The notes under the pieces: model-generated | The model's database searches: none | Told to the model about the DNA's origin: nothing | Seen by the model: the letters and a program-made list of their open reading frames with translations, nothing else | Translations under genes and position numbers: made by a program | Shown: one piece after another, positions 1 through 41,680 of the stretch | How the letters are laid out: each line of letters opens with the position of its first letter | Position numbering within the stretch: the first letter of the stretch is position 1 | Origin: Lingula anatina | Taxonomy: Eukaryota; Brachiopoda; Lingulata; Lingulida; Lingulidae | Direction: 5' to 3' | Assembly (NCBI RefSeq): GCF_001039355.2 | Contig: NW_019774903.1 | Location: 242,028-286,031, forward strand | DNA: 44,004 nt

Positions 1-497
1 ACCACATGCACTGAATTTTCGAACCCGGAGCAGCATATTCATCATGGTGTGGGGCTGCATCAGCATCCATGGAGTGGGCGAATTGATAGTGGTTGATGGA
101 AACATGAATCACTAGAAATATATCGGTGTTTTGGAGTCAGGCTTTGCTACCATCTATTACTAACATGTTTGGTGACAGGAATTATCCATTTGTTCACCAG
201 GATGACAATGCTCCTTGTCACAGGCCCAGAGCAGTTGATGATTGGTTTGACCAACAGGACATTCGCAGGGTGATGTGGCCTGCCCAGAGTCTGGATGCAA
301 ACATAATAGAAAATGTGTGGAATGATAAGTCAAAACTTTTGACATATGCCCGTCTATCCAGCAGAGAAACTCTGTTATATTCAGTGTTTCATGCTTGGGC
401 CAGCATAAGCCCTGAACGCATCAGACAATTATATGAATCCTTGCCTCGTAGACTGGCACCTATTATTAGGTCACGTGGCTATGCCATTAAGTACTAA
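1..497 (+). pseudogene. Tc1-like (DD34E) transposase remnant, 3' half
   Basis: Two reading frames together give the C-terminal half of a Tc1-family DDE transposase. From about position 44 one frame reads a MVWGCIS-type motif, then meets an in-frame TAG at 113-115. A frame shift near 126-140 brings in the second frame, which runs to a TAA at 495-497. That frame carries the catalytic block QDDNAPCH and the block IIENVW; the second catalytic Asp and the Glu are separated by 34 residues, the Tc1 spacing. The usual SPDLNPIEN stretch has decayed to SLDANIIEN. The first catalytic Asp and the DNA-binding domain would lie before the window. With a stop, a frameshift and altered core residues it cannot encode active enzyme. 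It lies upstream of, or in an intron of, the first antistasin-type gene. Confidence 0.9.
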
Positions 498-887
498 TTT
501 TGGACTTGAAACTACATATTTTGGTAGAATGTATATTTTGTTCTCATTTTGTGATTTTTTGTGAAATTTGATGTTAATAAAATGATACCAGGAGCATATC
601 ATTCCACAGTCATTTATCTCCCCCATAGTATTGGTTCAGTAGGGGTGACACTTCTATTGTCCAGTGTGTGTACATTTATGTTAATTACAGGAAATCATAA
701 ATTTGCATTTATGAAATCAAACGCATAAAGTATAAACGTAAAAATGATTAAAAAAAAGTAGGCCTATACCCATCCGCAAAGCGCAAAGAGTGGAAGATTT
801 TGACATGATAAGAAGAAACACGTTTAATAAAAGGCTTTTTGGTAATGATATTATTTGATTTTAACGGTATTTTTCAAAAAATTCCAG
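498..887. other. Non-coding flank: probable transposon 3' tail, then intron or 5' flank of antistasin gene 1
   Basis: No conserved coding sequence is visible. The first 150-180 bases probably belong to the tail of the Tc1 remnant: an AATAAAA at about 574-580, then a GGGGTGACACTTCTATTGTCC-like stretch near 640-660 that may be the decayed terminal inverted repeat. The other end of the element is outside the window, so the repeat cannot be confirmed. The remainder, up to the splice acceptor at 886-887, reads as intron. Confidence 0.4.
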
Positions 888-1926
888 GCAATTCCATTCC
901 TAAACCTGAAGTAAACGCATGTGGTCCAATGTGTAAAATGTTCTGTCGTTATGGGTACGTAAAGGACGACAACGGTTGCTCTCTGTGCCAGTGTAAGTTA
1001 AAAAACACTCCATTTTAAAAAAACGTAAACACTTGTATTTTGTATCATGCACTGTATTTTGTGGAAAAGGCAAATTACCAGCATAAATTAAGCTTTGGGA
1101 TGCCCTTCGATGTCTGCAGGAAAATCGTGGTGTTAATTTAAGAATATTTCATTAAAAATCAAGTAAAATGCTAGTCCTTATTGTAATATCTGATGTTCGA
1201 GTACATGTATAATTCGTTAATTCTCCCTGTAATTTTTATACTTTCATTTTATTTGGTTCTGGGTTTGGTAATCAAGTCTACCGACAACATTGCAACTTAA
1301 CCCGTACATGAGACGCAATCTTAATACAAAATATATAAAATCAATCTTTTCTTTTATTTAATAAAGGTAACCCTGCACCAAAATGCCCAGCTGTGTTGTG
1401 CCTGATTAAGTGCACGAACGGATTATTGAAGGACGAGCAGGGCTGTCCTACCTGTGCCTGTGGTGGGTAGTCGTTTGCCTAGCCAGTTTCAGAGTCGATG
1501 AGGGGCAACTTTTTATTTTCACATTTCCACGTTTACCCGATTAACTTGCACTGACGGGGATTTGAGAATGAAGAAGCTGATACGCGTTTGATCTTAAGCC
1601 AAGTGTGGATTATAATTAACCATATTATAGTCATAAACAACGAGTTTAAACTTTGTTACCTCATCTATAAATCTACTTCCATAGAAAAATCTACACCAAT
1701 TATGACCGAATCTCGGAACCTTTGCCGTAAAGCAATTGAAACCATCTACTATTTAAATTCCATTAAAAATCTTTACGTCTTATCACCAGTTTTATAGACC
1801 GTGTTGTCTGTATATTATTTCTATTCTATTTCAGCTGATCCCGATATTGGAAAATAAATCCTTCAATCTAACCATTCTGATGATATTCGGAATACAGGAA
1901 TTTGAGGTGTATTTTTGCTCAATAAA
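888..1926 (+). CDS. Antistasin-like secreted protein, 3' exons (5' end not found)
   Basis: Three plus-strand exons can be read: 888-992, 1367-1462 and 1835-1857 (stop TAA 1855-1857). All junctions are phase 1. The first encodes a six-cysteine module with spacing C-x3-C-x3-C then NGC-x2-C-x-C, ending NGCSLCQC. The second encodes another, ending QGCPTCAC. Both fit the antistasin-like domain, a short disulphide-rich fold found in leech, Hydra and mollusc protease inhibitors. The last exon adds only a few residues before the stop. A polyadenylation signal AATAAA lies at 1921-1926. The start codon and signal-peptide exon were not found, and a Tc1 remnant sits upstream, so the gene may begin outside the window or may have lost its 5' end. 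By family the product would be a secreted serine-protease inhibitor; its target cannot be read from the sequence. Confidence 0.75.
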
Positions 1927-3034
1927 CTTTAAACAAAAGAAGACTTATCAAATCATTCTAACTTTGTCTGTAACGAATGTCATCCAATCTTTAATGATTT
2001 AATCGTTTGTGTGATGTGATTCTGTGTATAAGGAGATAATTATATAGCGCTTGTAAAACTACACCAGTAAACAATGTTCTTTGGAAAAGTTTCAAACCAC
2101 AGCACAAAACAATGTACAAAGTACGCACAGACAATATATGGAGAGAGAGAGAGAGTATTAGCTTATTGCCGAAATAAAACGTTTTAGCACAGCGGTACGA
2201 TAAACATAAAGTGGTAGTATGTTAATGAAGACAATTGTTTATAAATCGTGCATTCTGTTCTATGTAGGCTACATCCTAAGCGCTTTACTTAAAACGCGGA
2301 TTTTTACAAATCAAAACGTAATATTAGACCATGGACAAGTAACCATAATTAGCCGTTATTTTGTCCATGATTAGAAAAATTAAAATAATTTACAACACGC
2401 TGTCTTAAAACTAAACTGAACTCAACACAGGTTTTCTTAAAACTAAAAAAATAATTGTTGTACAGTATATGAAAACCTTGAAAGACAGTACTGTACACAA
2501 TATTGCAAGCTAACTAGCAATCCTTGAGATTTATGTCCGACATAGGCCTACACGTGTGGAAGTACTGGTTTGTACATTGTATGCTTTTAAAACTCATAAA
2601 CTTATCAAAGGCAAAAACTCTCCTCGGCTAATAAAGTAAGAAGAAGCCCTCAAATAATTAACATTGAAAACACGCAGGCACACGAAGAAGTTGGTGAAAC
2701 TTGACGTGGCTTTAGATAATAAATTAGATTGCTTCGCTACCCGAGTCCGCGGGAGTGACAACAATAAAGAGCTCGTGGCCTTATCGTCTATTTAAATGAA
2801 TGTCCCAGGTGTGTTTTCCAAGGAACTGTGCACACTCCCGGAGCGGTATCGTATTGCTTCAAAAGAATATTTACCGATTGAAATTTCTAAGACGCAGAAA
2901 GGATAATTGACTCGTGGTATATAGACATCTCAGCTCCAGGTTTCGCCAGAACTGCGACCGTCTTTCATAGCCGCACGTTTATATCAGACGACGCTCATTT
3001 TATTTGCTAGGTGTTTATTTCAAGAAAAAAAAAG
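1927..3034. other. Intergenic region and 5' flank of antistasin gene 2
   Basis: About 1.1 kb with no coding similarity that I recognise. It contains a short (GA)n run near 2140-2155 and AT-rich unique sequence. TATA-like elements precede the next gene: TATATAG at 2918-2924 and TTTATAT at about 2979-2985. The second, about 50 bases before the ATG at 3035, is at a plausible distance from a start site close to the ATG. No other element can be supported. Confidence 0.45.
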
Positions 3035-3379
3035 ATGATCTGCTTGAATTTGGCGTTTCTTTTAGCAACTGCTGCCTTTGCCCGAGGTAGGTCCATTATA
3101 GTTTAAGAGGCTGCGATTTTAAACCTCATATTTAAGGTGTTGTTAAGCTGAAAGTCTAAAAAATAACTTAGGTTTTATAGTAAATCGAATCTTTGGAATT
3201 TCGTTAGTCTGTTTATTTTTGCATATACAAAATTTTGCCCTAGAATAATTTCAAACGAAAACTTAAAGAACCTTTTTGATGAAATATTTCATCGTCCTTT
3301 TTTATTTACAACTTAAGGCACTTTAATTTGTAAAATAATATCGTCAGTAATCAAGAGATATGTACACGCGTCTTAGAAT

Positions 3380-3412
<33 letters not shown>

Positions 3413-4547
3413 TTAAAAACATTTATTAATTTATGGAAATAACCTCTTTCTTTTATCCTTACAGCTGCCCCGTTTGCAGATATCCAGTGCCCTCCTGTCT
3501 GTGAAACCATCAGCTGTTCACTGGGGTATGTCCTCGACGAGAATGGATGTGAAACATGTGAATGCAAAGGTACAGGGAATATTAGCATTAGGCCCTATCT
3601 CACGATGCCTGTTCTCATACTCTCCTCATGCTAGTCGTAGCGATAATGAAAGTTAATTCAGTGTCAAAAAAATTAATACGATTTTGATCTATAACTGAAG
3701 GTAAAATGTTGTAAGGGTTTTCTAATCCTATCAAACTTTTGCCTTTGACTATCAAATCTAATTTTCTGCACGTATAAATAAACAAGCACACATCATAGGC
3801 CACGTATGATGGTTCAAGATGTAAACAACTAATCGATAGTCTGCTTATACTATCATAAGAGTTTTTGTTATTATTATTACTTTTTTTTTATTTTTTAGAG
3901 TGGCCAGACGTTGATGGAGGGGCTACTATCAACGTCAATCCGGCTACGCTAGGCGACGACGACGACGTAGAGCACGACGTGGGCGGGTGCAAGGCTCTGA
4001 ACTGCGGAGACTTGACCTGCGACAGCGGCTACCAGATGGGGCCGGATAAATGCCCTGTTTGTAAATGTAACGATGATGGTATGTCTTTAATGTCTCTCGT
4101 TTGACTTTTTTCTTACTATTTGAAAAATGCTGGTTTTGAAAAAAGCAACAATACCTACATACATTTTTAATCGTATGAAAGTTATGAAAAATACATTCGG
4201 TTTCTTTTTTTAGTTTTTTTTTTTTCAGACTGATATGTATGGGTATCAGACTTATTTTGAAATGCCCCTTTTCTTTTAAAATTAAATACGTTTCAGTGCA
4301 TGATTTATGAGACTTCGTTATTGTAACCGAAAGTGATGTTCTGTTCTTTTCGTCATCATTAATTGCAAAGGTTTGTTTTCCATTTTTCAGATTGGTCGCA
4401 GGCGTTAAAAGCAATTGCTGACATCGTGTAAAAGTTACCCATGAAAGAGCCTTATCCTATTCAAATATGAACAGACGATCGTCTGCAGCAATCATAACAT
4501 GTATGACATTTTTTATCAGAGCCTGCAAGCATTAACCAGAAAATAAA
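3035..4547 (+). CDS. Antistasin-like secreted protein, two domains, complete gene
   Basis: Four plus-strand exons, all separated by phase 1 introns: 3035-3086, 3465-3569, 3899-4078 and 4391-4431 (TAA 4429-4431), total 125 aa. Exon 1 is a signal peptide: ATG, then a hydrophobic Leu/Ala/Phe core ending near FARG. Exon 2 encodes one antistasin-type module (C-x3-C-x4-C, then NGC-x2-C-x-C). Exon 3 begins with an acidic linker including GDDDD and carries a second module ending CPVCKC. Exon 4 encodes a short cysteine-free tail ending ADIV. A polyadenylation signal AATAAA lies at 4542-4547. Each module sits in its own phase-1-flanked exon, the usual way such domains are duplicated. By family this is a small secreted serine-protease inhibitor. 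The matching exon layout and the 105-nt module exon shared with the upstream gene suggest tandem duplication. Confidence 0.87.
3381..3411. repeat. Poly(T) tract
   Basis: A run of about 31 T in intron 1 of antistasin gene 2, roughly 50 bases before the splice acceptor of exon 2. It is a homopolymer whose exact length is prone to sequencing error. Confidence 0.95.
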
Positions 4548-5176
4548 TGACTAAAATACATTTATTTTGTCCTTCGTACATTTGAAATTAGCTAATTCTG
4601 ATTCAATGGTTTTGAAAATTAGAAAATAGCAAAATATACGGCTTTGACGAGTGTCGGCTTCTATTGTTCAATCAGCGTTCGGTGACGAATGTTAACGATT
4701 ATGAAAGAGTACTGAACTTTGGTAGCGTCTACGGCAAATTCCCATTCGTTTCTCATATGATGAAAACAGAAAAAAAAGAAAACTTGGTGCAGTTCTGAGA
4801 AAAGCAACGAGAAACGAATTCTAACAATTTGTTTAAAGAAATCCATTAAAATATCTATCTGACAACATTCCACTCTAAAAAATTCTCAGCAGGTTTAGAT
4901 TTAATCCTCAAGTTGTTAGAAAAAGCTTACAGGTATTTCAAGAGACAGATGATGGAATTATGCCTTCTACAGCTCAAAGTCATGTAACATGCGTTTTGAG
5001 TATGGGAACTTCAAAACTCCTCAAAATGACCTGTAGTAAAAATTAAAACAATAATGTCAGTCATTTAAAAAGCAAAGACATTTTAAGTAGCTCTTTTTGA
5101 TTTGAAAGGGCTAATAATACACTGATAGCTGAATACCTGAACATTCTTGAAAACCTGAGTAAAATTGCAACAGCTC
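4548..5176. other. Convergent intergenic region without recognised genes
   Basis: About 630 bases between the end of the plus-strand antistasin gene and the 3' end of the minus-strand LACTB gene. Short open frames here have no recognisable motif or splice context. I see only AT-rich unique sequence. Confidence 0.5.
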
Positions 5177-5182
5177 TTTATT
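5177..5182 (-). terminator. LACTB: Probable LACTB polyadenylation signal
   Basis: TTTATT on the plus strand is AATAAA on the minus strand. It lies about 220 bases beyond the LACTB stop codon, giving a plausible short 3' UTR. Other AT-rich hexamers nearby cannot be excluded. Confidence 0.5.
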
Positions 5183-5398
5183 CTGTGTCAAAACCTATAT
5201 CCTATCCGTTAATGATTAAAAGAACAAATATGAAGCATGTTGTAAAATAAAATGGACCTACTTTGATGATTGTATAATAATAAAACCATTGCCACTAATA
5301 CTGTCCAATAAATATAAAATTGTCTGGATGCAGAAAATAGTCAGGTGGTGTAACTGATGCTGAAAATTTAATAGTTAAAACTATTCTTGTGGCTAAAA

Positions 5399-8236
5399 TC
5401 AACTCAAATCAACTTCATCAAACAATTTTGCTATTTTTAAAGCAGTTTTCCCCATTCCCACAGACTGTAGGTTTGCTAAGATAGCCACTGTTACTCCCTG
5501 TGGCAGATTTTGACTGAGATCTACACATCTTCTTGGCAGAACAACCAGTGCACTGCTGGCACCAACAGCGCCCCCTGTGTGACTGACATAAAACCTCTGC
5601 TCACGGCAGCCACCGTGTTTCTGCATGTAAGGCACCACAGCCCAGCCCATTCCATAATAACCATCAGCATCCCAGCTGCACTTTGTCTTTGGCACAGGTG
5701 TCCATAGGGTTAGTATAGTGTCTGGTTTGATGTAGCCAGGCGGGTTTTGACTATGAGGAATTGAAGCAGCTGTATTTCCTCTACCTTCAGTTTCAACCCT
5801 CCCACTGCCTTGATACTGATATGCATACAACATGGCATTGCCAAATTTTACTAGGTCCTCCACTGTGGACACAAATCCTCCCCCTGCCCACTTCCACGAG
5901 TTGTCAACATAAGGTGCATTCACCAGTCTACCTTTATTATTCTTCACATAATACCTAAATAAATAAATAATAAAAACAAGCACGTCATAAAGAGAATCTT
6001 CCCAGAGGATTTTCTTTTGTCCTAGTACAGAACGGAGAAAATTATTAAAATCAGTGTGTCAGATATTTTATGCTCAAATGTATCATTTAAAAACAAGTTA
6101 ATGGAAATTTATCCATATCATTCTCAACAGCTACTGACACATCCCTTTTGTTATTTTAAATTCCATTTATGAAAATCTTCTGGTATGTGTGGATAAATTC
6201 CTTTTTTAGTCTACAAAAGATAATTTAATGCAGATATGACTGCACGTAAAATATTACACACTCTCACCTTGCCCTGTTGTATATGAGAGGTTCATTTTCA
6301 TCTAGATATGTATTGACTAAATCCAAATCCTTAAAAATTTGCTTCATCTGGAGCTCAAATTTTTTTCCTGCTGCTTTTTGGATGACAGCACTTAGCAGAC
6401 CATACCCATGGGTTGTATACAGAAATTCTTCACCTGCATGAAAAAAATTAATTCTATATATTTCTTTAAAAAGTTAAATAATATTTAGTGACAGTCAATA
6501 CAACACTATTCATTAAATAAAATAACATCATGATAGAAAATTACAAGTCATTCGAAAATAATGACACTAATACCTTCTCCACCAAAGTTATTCTTTGACC
6601 ACAATATTAAAATATTTCATTTCACTACTAATTCATATAATATGATATGCAGTCCTACTAGTGTACCTGGTTTCTTTAAAAGTGGGTCATGCTTGAATAA
6701 GTCTAAGGTCTTGCAGACATCATCATACTTTTCTTTTATATAGTACTCATCAAACTGAAATTCATCCTTGTTACCATTTTTGCCCTGAAAAATCATCATA
6801 TATTTAAAATTCATCTTCGGCCAACAATTTTTTTTAATGCACTGATCCTATTTGCAGCAAACCATCAACAGACTAAGGGTGCATTGCCAAAGATTCAGAT
6901 ACTATTGTTCTATGTAGATCAATCCAACTCTGTGGGGACTTTCCTGAAAGCAGTAAGATTAAGTGATCGACAAGCCTCCCGAGCAACTAAGGGTAATTAA
7001 CTTTCATGTGTGCTGGACTTCTGGAAGTTTTTTCACTTCTTTTGAGTGCAAGTGAACATATACACATATTTTGAGACACAAATCTAAACAGTTAACATAA
7101 CTAATTTGTATAAAAGCAGGATAAGACTAACCTTCTTTTCATAATGGCGTATTCCACCTAAATGAGAAACTAACATCCTAGTGGTTAGTGTGACCTGAAG
7201 GAAGAAACAACAATTTTAAAGCAAAATGGTACAAAAAAAAGAAAGAATTGATATCATATGCAATATGCAAGGAAGAAAAATTTAAAAATTTGATTCATTA
7301 TAATTATAATATCAATTTTAATTTCCACTGAAAAAAATTAAAAATGATAAAAACAAAGTTCATTTTTTTTCATAAAATGTTCCTGAAATATGACTTAACA
7401 AAGTCAATACCCTCTATAAACCTTACTTTCAGTTATTTTGTCTATTCAACTATTCTGTGAAAACATATTTGATTAAAATTAACATCAGTGAATTAATTCA
7501 TCATCAAATTCAAAAAATTTCAATAATTTGGCGGGTATCTCTTCCAGCATGGTAAAAAATCAAACTAGCAGATTTGCCTCATCTGAGTACCCTTTTAACT
7601 CTTCTCCTGTTATTAATAACAAACCTTTTCACCCTTCCATTCCTTCTCAGGAAAGTCCTGCACATATTCTTGAACAGGTTTGTCCAGATCTAACTTGCCC
7701 TCTTCCATAAGCCTTGCAGCTGCCAGCATGGCCAAAGGTTTGCTGATACTGGCTATACGCATGACTGTATCTGCTTTACAGGGAACTTGGTTCTCAATGT
7801 CAGAAAAACCATACCCTATATAATGAGCAAAAATGTTCATTAGCTTGGAAGTTGGATCATTTACAAAAATAATGAAACACAAGCTGAAATATGTTTTAAT
7901 TTTAGCTAATGGCCAGCTTGGACGTTGGCCTTCATCAAACTGATGAGTATATATATGTTTGAAATGAATCATGTCTCATTTCAAATGAAACAATTATTCT
8001 GTCTGGCATGGCAAATGTTAAGTACATATTACCCTTCTTCCACACAGGAGTTCCATCAATGCTTACTGAAACAGATAGCCCAGGACTTCCGACTTCAGCC
8101 TAAAATGAGATATACAATATATTAATAATATCATAAATATGCATAATAAAATTGTTTTAATGCACGTGTGTGTCTCTTGTATGTGGGTGCAAATGTTTGT
8201 GAATGTGTTTGTAAATACATGTGTATGTTGTGTGTT

Positions 8237-8284
<48 letters not shown>

Positions 8285-8504
8285 CCACCTTTAACCCATT
8301 TAAAATCTGTTCTGCTTGGGATATAGCAGATTCAAGAGTCCGGACATTGAGCTTTCTAGGCTTTCTCGTCCTTGTGTCTGCTATATTGTTTTCTCTCTGG
8401 TCGTTTTCTTCACATTTGACGCTCTTTATTCCGTACTGTCGGTACAACAAAACCGTTCCCGACCCAACAGTCACAGCAACTAGACCCTTAAGGAAGCCAG
8501 TCAT
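5399..8504 (-). CDS. LACTB: LACTB: serine beta-lactamase-like protein, mitochondrial
   Basis: Seven minus-strand exons in transcript order: 8504-8289, 8099-8033, 7815-7625, 7194-7132, 6784-6667, 6433-6268 and 5954-5399. The phases agree and give 458 aa. The N-terminus has a hydrophobic segment (about residues 3-21) followed by Arg/Lys, consistent with mitochondrial import and membrane association. The penicillin-binding/beta-lactamase family motifs are present: SISK (Ser117, Lys120), a Tyr motif FLYTTHGY (Tyr224) and HTGG (His399-Gly401). The segments VPYVDNS-like and KWAGGG match vertebrate LACTB closely. Vertebrate LACTB is a filament-forming intermembrane-space serine protease or hydrolase, about 550 aa in human; this copy is shorter mainly at the N-terminus. 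It is head to head with ZZEF1. Despite its bacterial family origin, introns throughout and the vertebrate-like sequence argue against recent transfer. The start chosen is the first ATG, directly before the hydrophobic segment. Confidence 0.96.
8238..8281. repeat. (GA)n microsatellite in LACTB intron 1
   Basis: About 22 GA units lie seven bases inside LACTB intron 1, just after the splice donor (GT at 8288-8287 on the minus strand). On the transcript it is a (CU)n tract next to the 5' splice site. It produces spurious repetitive open frames on both strands. Confidence 0.95.
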
Positions 8505-9487
8505 ATTTTAACTAGTTGTATTACGATGCTTGTCGTATCTATATACATATAATTCTATTCAATTCCACTTATTACTACAACTAAACCACACAAGAACCAT
8601 ATCTAAACAGCAATTCGTTTTAGTCCAGGGGTAATCCTAGAGAGGGGTGAGAAACGTCCATTGTTCTCGTCAGCGAGGCTGGCTTTTTTCAGGGTATGTA
8701 CGCACAGACAGAAAACTAAGTATTGTGGGAACGTTACTAATGAAGCCACTGGTAGTACTAGTAGATATCAGCCTGTAGTCTTGAACAAGCGCCTCGATGA
8801 CGAGTGAACAGTAGTCAAAAACAAAAGACCCAGGTGTGGTAGTTCAACCACTGTTCATGCGTGCTGCAACGACCAAACCTAATTGCTCCTCAAGGTCACA
8901 AAACAATATCCGGTACTGACGGCCAGGCTCGTCTTAATCATATAAGTAGCGCGTTTCCACCCCCTGTTTTAGTCCCATGGGCGCAGACATGTTGAAATAT
9001 GACGTCACGATAATGATGGTACAAAACTCACTGTGTTTCATATGGATAATAGATCCAATGCATAAAGGTGCCTTGTAACATCAAATCTCTGTTAGACGTG
9101 CTAGCCCTGTCACGTACTCTTAATCTCCTAAATTTCATTATTGGTTCAATCTTTAATTATTTTTTTAATGGTTTTAGCAGCATTTCTGGAGGATTAATTC
9201 CAGAGGATGGGTATAAAACGATAAAACCGACCTCGTTTTATCTTAACTTTTAATCAAATTAGCCATGTGGCACCTGAAAGTTGCCGACTAACATTTTAAG
9301 AATTTGTTTGATTGTGTTTGGACCTCGTTGATCTCACTTGCGTACAACGTACGCGTATTATCATATGACGTCGTCACGTGATCAAACATGGCAGCTTCCT
9401 TAAAGGAGAAAAAATGCACCTGATAAAGGTGTTTTGACTGCCATGTAATAATACTGACAGATGACTTAATTGGAGAGTTTTGGTGGA
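8505..9487. promoter_or_regulatory. Head-to-head intergenic region, probable bidirectional promoter (LACTB / ZZEF1)
   Basis: The start codons of the divergent genes are 983 bases apart. The region holds a perfect CRE palindrome TGACGTCA at 9000-9007, a half-matching TGACGTCG at 9366-9373 and, overlapping its end, the palindromic E-box TCACGTGA at 9374-9381. A YY1-like AAACATGGCAGC follows at about 9384-9395. A TATA-like ATATAAG lies near 8939. CRE, E-box and YY1 sites close to start sites are common in housekeeping genes, and both flanking genes are broadly expressed in vertebrates. The transcription starts cannot be placed from sequence. That the two genes share regulation is inference. Confidence 0.5.
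9388..9423 (+). promoter_or_regulatory. Possible upstream open reading frame before ZZEF1
   Basis: An ATG at 9388-9390 opens an 11-codon frame ending at TGA 9421-9423. A second ATG at 9414 opens a 7-codon frame, and ATG-TAA (9443) and ATG-ACT-TAA follow before the ZZEF1 start at 9488. They matter only if transcription starts upstream of 9388, which the CRE and E-box position makes possible but does not prove. Confidence 0.35.
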
Positions 9488-40582
<31,095 letters not shown>

Positions 40583-41680
40583 ATTCAAAGGCAAAATGAT
40601 TGTCTTGGACAGAATAAGGAAATGTGCTACACGTATATGTTTTTTAAGTTATCTGGGAAGTGTGAACAGAAGTGTGACTTGTGTAATTTGCATATTTATT
40701 AAAGGTTTGACCTGTAGCAGTGATGTCAGTAATCAATCGAAAAGTATTGTGAGCTTTGTCAAGTTATCTGCTTGCCTGTCTGATAAAATAATCCTACAGA
40801 ATTGCACAGCAGAACAATGGTCCTTTTGCACCCCTCTCTAAAATAGCCAGGCTATAGCACTACTCTTCGTCACTAGAGAACATAACAGAGACAAATTTTC
40901 TATTATGAAAAAACGACTGCAAAGATGTATTGTTTATAAAGCAATTGTATTGCTTATGTGAGATCATGGAAGGTTTACGCTACAATTTTGCACCGTATTT
41001 GGTTATAAACTTTATTGTTCTTTTTCATGGAATGGAATATTTTCTAAATAAGTTAATACCTTGGTGTTTGAATGGATTTCATCCTTCCTTAAGCACTTGA
41101 AAAAGAATGCAAGCTACAGTGGACGTAACAATAATAACGTAAATAGACACGTTTAAAAGGGCTTTCATATATGATTTTTTAAAAACCCATGGAAGATTTT
41201 CCTACACTGTGTTACGTATTGTGATCTGCGCAATTTTCCAAGAAACTGATGTAGTCAACTTGAGTTCCTTTATTCTGATTTATATGTATAATCTCAAAGT
41301 CACGTTGTAGCTAGGTTTTTATGGAATCTATAAACCAATTCATTCTAAAGATGCTTTTTGTAAGTTTCCTTATAAATGAGCTGTAAGAATTCAACCAAAC
41401 AACTCCAATGAAGTCAAGTCATTGCTCTGAATATAACATTTCACTTATGAAATGAGGCTTGCATGTTTCCTTTCATCTTACGAGAATGTCTATTTCATGT
41501 GGTTAGCAATACTTGACTGTATCCAGTTCATGTAAGTAGTATAAAACCTTCTGTTTCAATCAAAATTCCTTTTCTAGAAAACTGAATTTAATTCTAAATT
41601 AACTTAAAAACCAGTCCACTGGCAATTAAATGGTCTCAGTCCCGTTTATCTTAAGTTCAAAACGTCCCGATTTGGAACAC
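40583..41680. other. Convergent 3' region of ZZEF1 and the methyltransferase gene
   Basis: No conserved coding sequence. The ZZEF1 3' UTR must end here, but no canonical plus-strand AATAAA stands out; ATTAAA at about 40697-40702 is the nearest candidate. For the minus-strand methyltransferase, TTTATT (AATAAA on its strand) occurs at 41269-41274 and 41011-41016. The two transcripts may overlap at their ends. Confidence 0.5.

Noticed and set aside
1588-1797. 69-codon plus-strand open frame between antistasin exons
   Set aside because: Lies in an intron, AT-rich, no motif, and the flanking exons join in phase without it.
3944-4414. 156-codon minus-strand open frame opposite antistasin gene 2
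   Set aside because: It is the shadow of the GC-rich exon 3899-4078 and its intron; the Arg-rich end is the complement of the GAC repeat.
5399-8504. Recent bacterial transfer of a beta-lactamase gene
   Set aside because: Seven exons, animal splice sites and close similarity to vertebrate LACTB indicate an ordinary inherited animal gene.
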